Shown here piece by piece: positions 8,929-18,162 of a stretch of DNA of 64,000 nucleotides (the stretch's first letter is position 1; each line of letters begins with the position of its first letter). The notes under the pieces are model-generated. The model was given only the letters and a program-made list of their open reading frames with translations. It ran no database searches and was not told the DNA's origin. The DNA is from Cytophagales bacterium (GTDB taxonomy: Bacteria; Bacteroidota; Bacteroidia; Cytophagales; Spirosomataceae), in the NCBI GenBank assembly GCA_013298125.1, contig JAAFJP010000017.1:61249-125248 (forward strand), in the 5' to 3' direction. The translations under genes were made by a program, and so were the position numbers.

Positions 8929-9291
8929 TTAATTTTTTCCTTCAATTAAATCAATAATTTCCTTCAATTCTTGGGCAGAAATTTTTTCATCTTTCACAAA
9001 AAAACTAACCATTTCTTTGTAAGAATTTTTGAAATAATCCTGCACTACGCTACCCATGAAGGCTTTTTTGTAATTTTCTTCCGTAATGGCGGGCATATAC
9101 ACATACACATTTCCGTAGCGTTTAGCGTTGAGATAGTTCTTCTTCTCCAAGTTTTTTATCATCGAAGCCAAAGTAGTATAAGGCGGTTTTGGCTCTGATA
9201 ATTCTTCTAAAAAATTACCCACAGTCGCCTCGCCCAATCGCCAAATGATGAGCATCAAATCTTCTTCGGTTTTACTAAGTTTTTCTAACAT
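8929..9291 (-). CDS. BlaI/MecI/CopY family transcriptional repressor
   Basis: The 120-residue protein has the family's winged-helix start (LSKTEEDLMLIIWRLGEATVG), a recognition segment around residues 35-60 (PPYTTLASMIKNLEKK) and a C-terminal dimerisation helix pair. Such repressors bind as dimers and are inactivated when an M56 peptidase partner signals. The M56 gene lies 333 bp downstream on the same strand, separated by a nested MITE; most such pairs nearly touch. The likely target is its own promoter in 9292-9500, a region shared with the divergent barrel gene at 9501. Confidence 0.9.
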   Translation of the reverse strand: MLEKLSKTEEDLMLIIWRLGEATVGNFLEELSEPKPPYTTLASMIKNLEKKNYLNAKRYGNVYVYMPAITEENYKKAFMGSVVQDYFKNSYKEMVSFFVKDEKISAQELKEIIDLIEGKN

Positions 9292-9411
9292 CTTATTTTG
9301 ATAGAATCGTTTTGTTACGAAATTTTCGTAAATATATCTATTTTTTCGTAAATCAAAAAATATTTAGCAAATTTTAACATTTTTTTAGTGATAACGGATT
9401 AATAATTGTCG

Positions 9412-9419
9412 TACATTTG
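9412..9419 (+). promoter_or_regulatory. Candidate -7 box (TACATTTG) for the barrel gene
   Basis: TACATTTG fits the Bacteroidota -7 consensus TAnnTTTG and would give a leader of about 75 nt before the ATG at 9501. A good -33 TTTG at the expected spacing is not seen, so the call is tentative. The BlaI repressor gene diverges from the same 209-bp gap. Confidence 0.35.
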
Positions 9420-9500
9420 AGCAATAATTACGCTTAAAGATTCGTTATTTTTTCTTGTAGAATCTACTTCCATCGTAAACACCCTCAATGGGCTTCTGTT

Positions 9501-10328
9501 ATGAAACGAAATATACTTCTTGGCATAATTCTAAGCGGAACGTCGCTCGTAACTTTCGCACAATCGACTGATATTCAGAAGCCTATCACGATTAGTCCAA
9601 ATATTTCTATTCAAAATTTTGATTGGAAAGAATCTTCTATGGTGGGACAAGTGGGGCTTAAATTACAATTCCCATCCATCAAAAAAGTAAATTTTTCGGT
9701 TGAAGGAGGTTTTTCTCAAAGCCTTGGAAATGCGGTTAATACGAAGGGAAGTCCTGTGGCTATTTCTACTGGGGATAACAATAATGCTCCCGTTATAAAA
9801 TCACCCATCGGTTATAATGGCTTAGGCTCAACGAGTTCGCCTATAACGAGTTTGCAAGGTGGTTTTATCAACATCGATGCTGGCATTCCAATAAAATTGA
9901 GTGATAGTTCAAAGACTACGATAGAGCCTTTTGTAGGCATTGAGGGAAAAGTCTGGACTCGCTCGGCTGACTACGGTTCGGAAGGAAATCCGATAATGGT
10001 GGAAGAAAAATTTAAGTTTTTATCTCCTTCTTTGGGAGCAAAACTGAATTTTAATGCTAAATCAAAAATAAAGTTAAGTGTCAGAATTTCAGCAAGTTAT
10101 CCTTTAATTTCAAAGTTAAAAACAGATTCTAAAAATCTTAGTTTGACTAATTCAGAAATTGATTTAACAAAAATGCTTTCGCCTTCGATTGAGGTAGGGG
10201 CAAGAATCAAGAAAGTAACCCTCAAACTTCGTTACGAAAGAATAAATATCGGTTTACCAGATTCAATGAGAACTTGTACCAATTCAAGTGCCAACGTTAC
10301 TGGTATCACGATTGGGTATGACTTTTAG
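9501..10328 (+). CDS. Outer membrane beta-barrel protein
   Basis: The 275-residue product has a signal peptide (MKRNILLGIILSGTSLVTFA, then QS). The rest is made of alternating hydrophobic/polar strands with turns rich in Gly, Asn and Ser, and ends on a strand finishing with aromatic F (VTGITIGYDF). This is the OmpA-barrel/porin-family architecture of Bacteroidota outer membrane proteins. No OmpA peptidoglycan-binding domain is present. It diverges from blaI and so may be under BlaI control, which is inference. Its last 4 bp overlap the end of the convergent small gene. Confidence 0.75.
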   Translation: MKRNILLGIILSGTSLVTFAQSTDIQKPITISPNISIQNFDWKESSMVGQVGLKLQFPSIKKVNFSVEGGFSQSLGNAVNTKGSPVAISTGDNNNAPVIKSPIGYNGLGSTSSPITSLQGGFINIDAGIPIKLSDSSKTTIEPFVGIEGKVWTRSADYGSEGNPIMVEEKFKFLSPSLGAKLNFNAKSKIKLSVRISASYPLISKLKTDSKNLSLTNSEIDLTKMLSPSIEVGARIKKVTLKLRYERINIGLPDSMRTCTNSSANVTGITIGYDF

Positions 10329-10543
10329 CTTTCGCCCATATTCCCCTTAATCGCCTCATAATCAGTCTTTAACCTTCCCATTTCACGAGCCAAAAAGGTT
10401 TGTAATTCGGTATTGAATTGATGTTGTTCTTCTTTATTCAAAGTGGTATAAAAATCCTTTAATTCTTGATTGATGGCTGCACGCTCTTCGCCCGTGGAGG
10501 CATTGATGGAGCGTGTGTGGTATTTTTTGAAATTGAATTCCAT
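10325..10543 (-). CDS. Small hypothetical protein (72 aa)
   Basis: An ATG-started frame of 72 residues, highly charged and predicted largely helical (for example EERAAINQELKDFYTTLNKE), without signal peptide or membrane segment. It converges with and overlaps the barrel gene by 4 bp. I do not recognise the family. Composition and helical periodicity look like a real small cytoplasmic protein rather than a shadow frame, and nothing codes on the other strand across most of it. Confidence 0.6.
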   Translation of the reverse strand: MEFNFKKYHTRSINASTGEERAAINQELKDFYTTLNKEEQHQFNTELQTFLAREMGRLKTDYEAIKGNMGES

Positions 10544-10566
10544 TGTTTTTGGTATTTTTCGATAAT

Positions 10567-10669
10567 CTTTGTGGACACAAAGTCACACTGAGTTTTTTAC
10601 AAAGTTAAAAGAGTGTTTTCTTCGTGTTTCTCTGTGTAAAACTCTGAGAAACTCAGTGACCACAAAAGT
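10567..10669. repeat. Palindromic intergenic repeat
   Basis: CTTTGTGGACACAAAGTCAC and the inverted CAGTGACCACAAAAG, with further pairing of CACTGAG against CTCAGTG and TTTTTTACA against TGTGTAAAA, form an imperfect hairpin between the small gene and the cysteine desulfurase gene. No ORF is contained. Confidence 0.6.
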
Positions 10670-10695
10670 TGTCAGACGACCTTTTATTCTATTTA

Positions 10696-11838
10696 TTAAG
10701 CTGGTACTTTCACCATTTCAACCAATTTATCCACCACAAAATCTATCTCTTCGTTGGTATTATATTTCGAGAAAGAAAATCTCACAGAAGGACGTTCAGG
10801 AGAGGCATTCAGGGCATTCAAAACGTGCGAACCGATGTCCGTTCCGCTCGTACAAGCACTTCCACCCGAAACGGAAATCTTGTTAATGTCTAAATTAAAC
10901 AAAAACATATCAGCTTCATTGGATGGAGGAAAACTCACATTCAAGACCGTGTAAAGGCTTTTTTCTAAATTATCAGAGTCTCCGTTAAAGGCTATGTCTT
11001 CTATGTGTTGTCGTAATTTCGTAATCATTCTTTGCTTCAAGCCTTCAATGTGCTTGCGGTGTTCATCCATACCCGCATAGGCAAGTTCGAGGGCTTTTGC
11101 CAAGCCCACAATGCCATAGACATTTTCAGTTCCACCACGCATATTACGCTCCTGAGAGCCTCCGTGTATGAGCGGATGGATTTTGTTTTTGGCATTGATA
11201 TACAAAAAACCAATTCCTTTTGGTCCATGAAATTTGTGAGCTGCCCCTACCAAAAAATCAATTTTCATTTGTTGCAAATCATGTCGATAATGCCCCATCG
11301 TCTGGACGGTATCTGAATGGAAAATTGCTCCAAACTCTTCACATAAAGCCCCAACATCATCCATATTTATCAAATTCCCAATCTCATTATTCCCGTGCAT
11401 CAACGAAACCAAAGTCTTTGGATTATTACGTAATAATTCTTCCAAATGATTGAGGTCGATGTGTCCCTTTGAGTCTAATTCTACAAAATTGAGCTTGATT
11501 TTCCCCTCTTTTTCCAAATATTCTAAGGTATGCAAAACGGCATGATGTTCTATTTTGGAAGTGATGGCGTGGGTAATTCCAAACTTTTCAATTGACCGCA
11601 CAATTGCCATATTATCAGCTTCTGTACCACCCGAAGTAAATAAAATTTCGGCGGGTGATGTATTCAAAAGTCCTGCAATAGTCTTTCTGGCACGCTCTAC
11701 AGCACTACGTACTTCACGCCCGTGTCCGTGTATGGAAGATGGATTTCCAAAATTGGTTTCCATCATCGGAATCATTGCCTCAATTACTGCTTTGTCAACG
11801 GGCGTTGTGGCTGCGTTATCTAAATAAATTCTGTTCAT
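10696..11838 (-). CDS. Cysteine desulfurase (IscS/NifS family)
   Basis: This 380-residue PLP enzyme converts L-cysteine to alanine, leaving a persulfide for Fe-S cluster, thiamine or tRNA sulfur. It starts IYLDNAATTPVD as usual for the family. It has the PLP lysine K202 in GAAHKFHGPKG, the His block ITSKIEHHAVL, and the catalytic C329 in GGSACTSGTD within a group I-like loop. No IscU, SufU or regulator gene adjoins it, so the acceptor is unknown. The length is normal. Confidence 0.93.
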   Translation of the reverse strand: MNRIYLDNAATTPVDKAVIEAMIPMMETNFGNPSSIHGHGREVRSAVERARKTIAGLLNTSPAEILFTSGGTEADNMAIVRSIEKFGITHAITSKIEHHAVLHTLEYLEKEGKIKLNFVELDSKGHIDLNHLEELLRNNPKTLVSLMHGNNEIGNLINMDDVGALCEEFGAIFHSDTVQTMGHYRHDLQQMKIDFLVGAAHKFHGPKGIGFLYINAKNKIHPLIHGGSQERNMRGGTENVYGIVGLAKALELAYAGMDEHRKHIEGLKQRMITKLRQHIEDIAFNGDSDNLEKSLYTVLNVSFPPSNEADMFLFNLDINKISVSGGSACTSGTDIGSHVLNALNASPERPSVRFSFSKYNTNEEIDFVVDKLVEMVKVPA

Positions 11839-11861
11839 TTATTTTAATGGTAATAAGCTAC

Positions 11862-11894
11862 AAACCTCATAGGTTTTGAAAATCTATGAGGTTT
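11862..11894 (-). terminator. Hairpin after the HAD gene
   Basis: AAACCTCATAG (11862-11872) pairs perfectly with CTATGAGGTTT (11884-11894). It lies 14 nt past the stop of the last gene of the minus-strand cluster (11908-15547). It lacks a strong T run, so termination is possible but not certain. Confidence 0.5.
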
Positions 11895-11907
11895 AATGGT
11901 TTATATT

Positions 11908-12513
11908 TTAAGCAAAAATATTTTTATCATAAAAACGCTCACTTGCTAATTCGAGCATTGCTAAATCTCCTTTTGAATTACCGTAAGCATAGATTTTATC
12001 ATATTCATTGATATTCAAAATCTCTTTTATCCTGACAACTTTTTGTTCGGCATAACAGTTTTTGGAAGCAAACTTACCAGTGAGTTGCCCATTATTAAAC
12101 TCAATCTTTGTGGCAATTAGTTCAATATTATTTTCTCTGCACCAAGGCTCAATCATATTCTCCAATCCTGCCGATACTATTACAATTCGATGTCCGAGAC
12201 TTCGATGAAAATCAAGTCGATTTAGTGCTTTGGGCTTCACGATGGTATTAATATATGCTTTAAAATCCTCTGCCCAATGATTGAAAAAAGTGGTTTCTGT
12301 TCCTTGATAAAATGATGCAAATAGTTTTTGTTTGGCAAGATAGTTTGGAATTATTTTTAAGGCATACAGCAATAGGAGAGGGGATTGTTTGAATATCCCC
12401 CAATGAAATCCGCTTGTTCCTTCGGTGAATTTAATAAACTCAATGAAGGTATCTTTGGTGGTAATTGTGCCATCAAAATCAAATAAAGCCAACGATTTTG
12501 TCTGATTATTCAT
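11908..12513 (-). CDS. HAD-IB family phosphatase
   Basis: The 201-residue protein is a HAD hydrolase of the phosphoserine-phosphatase-like IB group. Motif I is FDFDGTIT with the nucleophile pair D12/D14, motif II lies in RIVIVSAGLENM, and motif III is YGNSKGDLAML. I chose the ATG at 12513, which overlaps the preceding gene by 8 nt (ATGAATAA); a longer frame begins only at a TTG. HAD-IB proteins are often found beside or fused to UbiA-type prenyltransferases that make polyprenyl-phosphate-linked pentoses, and this cluster fits that pattern. The substrate could be a phosphorylated polyprenyl-sugar, which is inference. Confidence 0.85.
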   Translation of the reverse strand: MNNQTKSLALFDFDGTITTKDTFIEFIKFTEGTSGFHWGIFKQSPLLLLYALKIIPNYLAKQKLFASFYQGTETTFFNHWAEDFKAYINTIVKPKALNRLDFHRSLGHRIVIVSAGLENMIEPWCRENNIELIATKIEFNNGQLTGKFASKNCYAEQKVVRIKEILNINEYDKIYAYGNSKGDLAMLELASERFYDKNIFA

Positions 12514-13687
12514 GGGCTGTTTGGATAGATTTGATAAGTTTTTGTTCAAATAATTGCAAACTCATTGGTAAATAAACTAATGCCATAGGTACTAATAAAT
12601 AACGAGCCTCGTAAACAATAAATGAATAATAATGGACTAAATACCAAAGTGGAATAAGAATAGCAAAGAATATTTTAAGATGAATATTTACTTTGGGAAA
12701 CGCTAATAGGCTAATGAGTGGAAAAACAGACACAACGGCAAAGTGTTCGCTATGAACAGAATAGTCAGTTAAGTTTTCGATAAATTTATGAAAGTTCCCC
12801 ACGATTGGAGCATCCCTAAAACCGTAATATTGTCTAATTAAGAAAAAACCAACTACAAAAACCGAATAAGCTAATCCCGTGTTTAGGACGACTTTCCAAT
12901 TTATTTTGAACTTATTGATGATAAAATCTGATGCGACATATAGTAGAGGAATGAAGACACAAGATTCACGATTTGTGATGCCTATTAGCATGATGATTGA
13001 TAGGTGAATCCATAGTGATTTTTGTTTAATAATCACTATTCCAGCCCAGAGGTATAGGATTACATCCATGTAGGTATTGAAGGAAAAGTCTGAATGTCGG
13101 TATGAGTTTCCGATAGAAAAAGACAGAAATAAAATACCTATAAAAGCTATCCAATGGCTTTTTAAGAATAGTTTAAAATACTCAAATGCAAGGAGATATA
13201 TAATTGAGTGTAATAAAAATCGAAAAATAATAAAGACCACAAAATATTTCATATATTCTTGCCAAATAGCATCATTGAGAGGCTTTCCGTGATATTTTTT
13301 GGCATAACCTTCGGGCATAAAATCATCTAATGTATTGTTTAGAAATAGGCTATAATTAGAACTTATAAAAAAATGACTTGGCGAAATAATTTTGGCAACT
13401 CGTTTTATTGAAATGACCTTTTCAACGGTGTGGTCATAAACAAAATAAATGCCTTCTACCAACATCGGACAAAAGGGACGGTATTGCCAAGGATTATAAA
13501 ACCAAGATTTTTTTTCGAGAAATAATTTATGATTCTGAAATTGAGAAAGGGCTAATCCTGTGTCAATATTTCTAAAAATAGGATATAGTGATAAACTAAA
13601 ACACAAAAAAAGAATAATGATTTTTTGAAACCAAGACTTTCGTTTGATGGTATTTAGTAAAGAAGAGTCAGAATTTGAGAAGGACAT
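12506..13687 (-). CDS. Polytopic membrane protein, possible GT-C-like transferase
   Basis: The 393-residue protein has roughly ten hydrophobic helices, for example IIILFLCFSLSLYPIF near the N-terminus and IFFAILIPLWYLVHYYSF near the C-terminus. A long loop rich in aromatics follows the first helix (WFYNPWQYRPFCPML), an arrangement seen in GT-C membrane glycosyltransferases. I do not recognise the family. The gene begins 1 nt after the UbiA stop and overlaps the HAD start, so the three are surely cotranscribed. A role in using or moving the prenyl-linked product is inference. Confidence 0.75.
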   Translation of the reverse strand: MSFSNSDSSLLNTIKRKSWFQKIIILFLCFSLSLYPIFRNIDTGLALSQFQNHKLFLEKKSWFYNPWQYRPFCPMLVEGIYFVYDHTVEKVISIKRVAKIISPSHFFISSNYSLFLNNTLDDFMPEGYAKKYHGKPLNDAIWQEYMKYFVVFIIFRFLLHSIIYLLAFEYFKLFLKSHWIAFIGILFLSFSIGNSYRHSDFSFNTYMDVILYLWAGIVIIKQKSLWIHLSIIMLIGITNRESCVFIPLLYVASDFIINKFKINWKVVLNTGLAYSVFVVGFFLIRQYYGFRDAPIVGNFHKFIENLTDYSVHSEHFAVVSVFPLISLLAFPKVNIHLKIFFAILIPLWYLVHYYSFIVYEARYLLVPMALVYLPMSLQLFEQKLIKSIQTAHE

Positions 13688-13688
13688 T

Positions 13689-14564
13689 TTAGAAATAAAT
13701 TAAGTAGGTTAAAAATGAAACCCAACAAATGAAATTGATTTGGACGAATCTATCTTTGATGAAAATTTCCGTTGGTGAACCACTATTTTGTTCTATCAAA
13801 ACGATTTGCCAATACCTCAATACGCCAACTATTACAAAGAATGAACTATAAAAAACGGAGGTAGATTTGAATTGGTCTTGTGTCGTAGAGTTGGTCGTGT
13901 AAAGGATATAATACAAAATAAGACAGGCAGAAAGCATGCCCATTGCGTGTTCTAAGTAAGATTTACTATAACTATTGGCTGCTTGCCTGACAATAATCTG
14001 GGTTTGTTCAAGAATCACTAAATCATCTCTTCTTTTTGCCAGAGCAATAAAAACGGTAAGTAAAAAGGTCATTACGATTAACCAATGGCTCGGAATGACA
14101 TCAATTGCTATTGATCCGATAATAACCCTAAGCACAAATCCAATACCTATGATAGAGACATCAAGAATAGGTATTTTCTTTAGCCAAAAAGAATATAAAA
14201 CATTGATAGTCAGATAGCTAATAGCTGGAAATAGTAGTTTTTGATTTAGAAGAAAACTACCTCCCAAACCTAAAAGTAAGGCAAAAAATAGAATAACAAA
14301 GGCAAAATTGGGACTTAGAACTCCTGCCGCCAAAGGTCTATTCTTTTTGACAGGGTGCAATTTGTCATTCTCAATATCGGCATAATCGTTCAAGATATAA
14401 ACAGCACTTGCAAGAAAAGAAACAATAAAGAAGGTTTCGATGCAGACGATTAATTTATCAACTCTAAAAAAATTCAAAGAAAAGAAAAGAGGTAAAGCAA
14501 CAAATATATTTTTGAGCCACTGTTTTACACGAATTAATTTTAAAATATATCCCATTTGTCGCAT
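13689..14564 (-). CDS. UbiA family prenyltransferase (decaprenyl-phosphate phosphoribosyltransferase-like)
   Basis: The 291-residue membrane enzyme has the UbiA Asp-rich motif NDYADIENDKLHP (residues 59-71) followed by KKNRPLAAG. This variant is typical of 5-phosphoribosyl-1-pyrophosphate:polyprenyl-phosphate transferases rather than of ubiquinone or menaquinone enzymes. A second charged loop, AKRRDDLVILE, is present near residue 176, and about eight transmembrane helices are visible. ATGs at 14564 and 14555 are both possible starts. Together with the HAD and membrane proteins downstream this suggests synthesis of a lipid-linked pentose, which is inference. Confidence 0.85.
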   Translation of the reverse strand: MRQMGYILKLIRVKQWLKNIFVALPLFFSLNFFRVDKLIVCIETFFIVSFLASAVYILNDYADIENDKLHPVKKNRPLAAGVLSPNFAFVILFFALLLGLGGSFLLNQKLLFPAISYLTINVLYSFWLKKIPILDVSIIGIGFVLRVIIGSIAIDVIPSHWLIVMTFLLTVFIALAKRRDDLVILEQTQIIVRQAANSYSKSYLEHAMGMLSACLILYYILYTTNSTTQDQFKSTSVFYSSFFVIVGVLRYWQIVLIEQNSGSPTEIFIKDRFVQINFICWVSFLTYLIYF

Positions 14565-14602
14565 TTCGTTTTTTGTTGCAATCTACTACTAAAAAACCAG
14601 AA

Positions 14603-15547
14603 TCACACCTCCAAAAGCATCGCCCCATACGAATATCCACCCCCAAAAACAGTTACAATAATCTTATCCCCTTTAACAAACTTCTGTTTGTTTTCATCCA
14701 AAACAATGGCACATCCCGCACAACCTGTATTGCCCAAATACTGAATATTTGACAGCATTACATCTTCTGATACCCCCAAAGTCCCAGCTACATTCTTAGA
14801 GATTCTAAGGTTGGCTTGATGAGGAGCAATATATTTTATATCACTGACTTTCAGGTTATTACGTTCCAAAACTTGTAAACTCGCCTTAGGCATATATGTA
14901 CAAGCATTTATGAAGACATCTTTACCATAAGGCATAATAATTCCTTTGTGAAGGGGTTTCAAAACCACACTTTCTGAGGCTTTACCCACATTGGCTGCTC
15001 CACCTGTGAGTACGTCTTTTATCTCCCAATCAATATTTGAAGTCCTTGATTTTGAGATAGATAAAGCCACTGCCCCATCGCCCCAAAGGTGACCTGCTTT
15101 GGTATCGTCTTCGTTATTATAGGCGGTATTATGTTCAGATGCAACAATTAAGGCTTTGGTTGCCTTTCCCATCGCAAAATATCCTTGGACAATCTCGACG
15201 GCATTTAACAAAGAAGAACAAGCCGAGGAAATTGTCACTACAGGAATTTCACTGATATTCAAATGATGTTGGATAGCGTGAGCAAGCGTAAAAATACAGT
15301 CATGAGGCGTATAGGTCGCTCCCACGATTAAATCTATTTCAGAAAGGTCATAGGGAAGATTAGCGGTCAATTTATTAACCGCCTCAATCGCCATGGTATG
15401 CGTATTTTCTTGTTCTGAGGCTTTACGTCGTTCTCGGATTCCTGTACGTTCAATAATCCATTCGTCGGTCAGTCCATTCAGTTCTTCAAAATAAGCATTG
15501 GTGATAATTTGCTCAGGCAAATAACTGGCAATTGTATTTATAAACAT
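14603..15547 (-). CDS. 3-oxoacyl-ACP synthase III family protein (KAS III/FabH-like)
   Basis: This 314-residue thiolase-fold condensing enzyme has the complete KAS III triad: C110 in ISSACSSLLN, H243 in APHQANLRI and N273 in LGNTGCAGCA. The N-terminal block DEWIIERTGIRERR is also family-typical. KAS III enzymes join an acyl-CoA to malonyl-ACP or make related C-C or ester bonds. It is the first gene of the minus-strand cluster, 38 nt before ubiA. A housekeeping fabH would usually sit with plsX and rpmF, which are absent here, so a dedicated role is likely. It may modify the product of this cluster. Confidence 0.88.
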   Translation of the reverse strand: MFINTIASYLPEQIITNAYFEELNGLTDEWIIERTGIRERRKASEQENTHTMAIEAVNKLTANLPYDLSEIDLIVGATYTPHDCIFTLAHAIQHHLNISEIPVVTISSACSSLLNAVEIVQGYFAMGKATKALIVASEHNTAYNNEDDTKAGHLWGDGAVALSISKSRTSNIDWEIKDVLTGGAANVGKASESVVLKPLHKGIIMPYGKDVFINACTYMPKASLQVLERNNLKVSDIKYIAPHQANLRISKNVAGTLGVSEDVMLSNIQYLGNTGCAGCAIVLDENKQKFVKGDKIIVTVFGGGYSYGAMLLEV

Positions 15548-15777
15548 TCTTTTTTTGTTCTGTGTTGATTAATTAAAAACAATTACAAAGAAAATCAATG
15601 TTTGAAGAGACACCAAATGATTCACGGAAAGGAGCAATTTTTACTTGAAATTATCCTATAAAATTTTGTACTATTTCGATGTTTTTTGTATAAAACTTAT
15701 AAATGTCAGAAAAGTAACCACTTTTGCCAAAATCAAATTATTTTTGATTTATAGCCCTTCCAAGCGTTTCCCAATAA

Positions 15778-17025
15778 TTACTTCCGCCTAAACCAAACCT
15801 TCTTCCCTTTATTCGCCTCATTCGGTTTTGAAGCTCCACGGTTTTGTTGTTGTTGCGGAGGTTTTGACAATTCCACAACGGGCTGTGTACTCATCGGATA
15901 ATCGTGATTTTCAATAACTGGAATCTTCTTGCCAATCAATTTTTGAATATCTTTCAAATACGGAATTTCCTCCGTTTCGCAGAATGAAAAAGCTGTTCCA
16001 TTTGCCCCTGCACGACCTGTACGCCCGATTCTGTGTACGTAAGTCTCAGGAATGTTAGGGATTTCGTAATTGATAACATAGGCTAATTCGTCCACATCAA
16101 TTCCCCTTGCGGCAATATCCGTAGCGACTAAAACACGGGTAGTTTTCGCCTTAAAATTCTCCAAAGCCCGCTGACGAGCATTCTGAGCCTTGTTTCCGTG
16201 AATTGCCTCGGCTCTAATATTATTCTTTAATAAAACCTTTACCACTTTATCAGCACCGTGTTTTGTACGAGTGAAAACCAAAGCAGTTTCAATAGTTTTG
16301 TCTTGCAAAATATCCAATAACAAAGCATTTTTATTGTTTTTATCGACAAAATAAAGAGCCTGTTTGATGGTATCTGCCGTAGAAGAAACAGGCGTGACTT
16401 CCACTTTTTGAGGCTTGTACAAAATACTATCTGATAATTTCTGAATCTCAGGGGGCATCGTAGCGGAGAAAAAAAGCGACTGACGACGTTCGGGCAAAAT
16501 GGCAAGTACCTTTTTGATGTCATGCACAAAGCCCATGTCCAACATTCGGTCAGCTTCGTCCAAAACGAATAATTGAATGTCTTTTAATGAGATAAATCGT
16601 TGGTTAATCAAATCTAATAATCTACCAGGCGTTGCCACAAGTATATCTACGCCATTTTGTAGGGCATCGGTTTGTTTTCCTTGTTTTACTCCCCCAAAAA
16701 TAACAGTATGCGTGAGTCCAGTATATTTTCCGTACGATTGAAAACTATCATCAATTTGTATTGCTAATTCTCTCGTAGGCGTAATGATGAGGGCTTTTAT
16801 CGAACGTTTGCCCTTATGAAAAGTGTGATTTTTGTGTAATAATTGAAGAATCGGAATGGCAAAAGCTGCCGTCTTTCCCGTACCCGTTTGAGCAACGCCC
16901 AATAGGTCTGTACCCTGCAAAATAATGGGAATTGCCTGAGCTTGAATGGGCGTAGGCGTAGTATAACCCTCCGCCGTCAAGGCTTTTTGGATGGGTTCAA
17001 TGAGGTTTAAAGATTCAAATGACAT
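15778..17025 (-). CDS. DEAD-box RNA helicase (RhlE-like)
   Basis: The 415-residue ATP-dependent RNA helicase has the ordered motifs: Q motif ([11 protein letters not shown]), I AQTGTGKT (~45-52), Ia PTRELA, Ib [30 protein letters not shown] and [13 protein letters not shown] short basic, Gln-rich tail ([20 protein letters not shown]) resembles the RNA-binding tails of RhlE proteins. It probably acts in ribosome assembly or RNA turnover, often at low temperature. It stands alone. A second DEAD-box gene lies at 56966-58108. Confidence 0.93.
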   Translation of the reverse strand: MSFESLNLIEPIQKALTAEGYTTPTPIQAQAIPIILQGTDLLGVAQTGTGKTAAFAIPILQLLHKNHTFHKGKRSIKALIITPTRELAIQIDDSFQSYGKYTGLTHTVIFGGVKQGKQTDALQNGVDILVATPGRLLDLINQRFISLKDIQLFVLDEADRMLDMGFVHDIKKVLAILPERRQSLFFSATMPPEIQKLSDSILYKPQKVEVTPVSSTADTIKQALYFVDKNNKNALLLDILQDKTIETALVFTRTKHGADKVVKVLLKNNIRAEAIHGNKAQNARQRALENFKAKTTRVLVATDIAARGIDVDELAYVINYEIPNIPETYVHRIGRTGRAGANGTAFSFCETEEIPYLKDIQKLIGKKIPVIENHDYPMSTQPVVELSKPPQQQQNRGASKPNEANKGKKVWFRRK

Positions 17026-17054
17026 ATTTGTATATTTCGTGAAAGTAAGGAGTT

Positions 17055-17150
17055 GGAAGTAGGCAGTGGGCAGTTTTGAATGGATATTTCTTTATGAAAC
17101 CGAAGTATTACGTTTGTCCAATGCTAACTGCCTACTGTGAACTGCAAACT
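17055..17150. repeat. Intergenic repeat with GTAGGCAGT / ACTGCCTAC blocks
   Basis: GAAGTAGGCAGTGGGCAGTTTT on the left side and AACTGCCTACTGTGAACTGC on the right side (each shortened here) are inverted relatives. The same blocks occur at 39175-39280. No coding potential is visible. Confidence 0.5.
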
Positions 17151-17283
17151 GAATCACAAATTTACGGAATTAATCAGGGAAAAACGATTTTGTGAGATTT
17201 TGGGGAAAATTTGGAGAAGATTTAGCATATGATTTTATTCTTGAATCGTATGCCAATAGCCGACAGCCAAATGGTGATAGCTT

Positions 17284-18054
17284 TTATTGCTCCGTATAAT
17301 GAAAAGTAAGTCCACCATCTACATAATACGTTGAACCAGTTACGTATTTTGCATCGTCAGATGCCAAGAAAGCGATAACGGCAGCGACATCTTCGGGTTC
17401 GCCCAAGCGTCCGAGAGAGATGTTATTTTTGAGAGTTGCCAACAGTTCTGGCTTACTCAGAAGTTCGGCATTGATAGGCGTTTTGATAGCCCCTGGTGCT
17501 ACATTATTGATTCTGATACCCAGAGGGGCTAATTCTACTGCCAAATTTCGCATCACCATTTGCATACCGCCTTTGCTGGCACAATATGCCGTGAAATTTG
17601 GGAAAGGCAATTCTTCGTGAACGGAGCTATTATTGACAACCACACCCACACGATTATTTTCTTTGGCATATTTTACAAAAGCCTGAGTCAAGAAAAACAT
17701 CCCTTTCAAATTAGTATTCATCACGGCATCATAATCTTTCTCTTCGACTTCCCAAAATGGAGCATTAATCTCAATGCCAGCATTATTTACCAAAATATCA
17801 ATCTGTCCAAAAACTTCAAGCGTTTCTTGTACCATGGCAAAAACCGCTGGCACTTGCGAAACATCCGACTGAATAAAGTGAGATTTTGCTCCCGTCTCAT
17901 TTATTTGACGAATTGTCTCAGCTACATTCTCATCATTTTTTCTGCCTGAAAATGCGATACTTGCTCCTTCCTGAGCAAAACGAACACAAATTGCTCGTCC
18001 AATACCTCGTCCGCCACCTGTAACGAGTGCAACCTTTCCTGTGAATCTACCCAT
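17284..18054 (-). CDS. SDR family oxidoreductase (glucose 1-dehydrogenase-like)
   Basis: The 256-residue classical short-chain dehydrogenase has the NAD(P) motif TGGGRGIG (12-19), NNAG (~90), a catalytic Ser in VVNNSSVHE, and YCASKGG supplying the Tyr and Lys of the YxxxK motif (~157-161). It ends with the usual YVTGSTYYVDGGLTFHY tail. The closest textbook relatives oxidise glucose or related sugars or polyols; the actual substrate cannot be read from the sequence. It is monocistronic. Confidence 0.9.
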   Translation of the reverse strand: MGRFTGKVALVTGGGRGIGRAICVRFAQEGASIAFSGRKNDENVAETIRQINETGAKSHFIQSDVSQVPAVFAMVQETLEVFGQIDILVNNAGIEINAPFWEVEEKDYDAVMNTNLKGMFFLTQAFVKYAKENNRVGVVVNNSSVHEELPFPNFTAYCASKGGMQMVMRNLAVELAPLGIRINNVAPGAIKTPINAELLSKPELLATLKNNISLGRLGEPEDVAAVIAFLASDDAKYVTGSTYYVDGGLTFHYTEQ

Positions 18055-18099
18055 GTTTTTATTTTTTTAGAAGAAATTAAAAACAAGATTACGAAAAAA

Positions 18100-18133
18100 A
18101 AACGTCTCGTAGAAAATTTCCCACGAGACGTTT
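18100..18133 (-). terminator. Rho-independent terminator of the haloperoxidase-like gene
   Basis: AAACGTCTCGT (18100-18110) pairs with ACGAGACGTTT (18123-18133). On the minus strand the hairpin is followed directly by a T7 run, and it starts 29 nt after the stop at 18163. Confidence 0.85.
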
Positions 18134-18162
18134 GTACTTTTAATTATCTAATCAGCTAAAAC

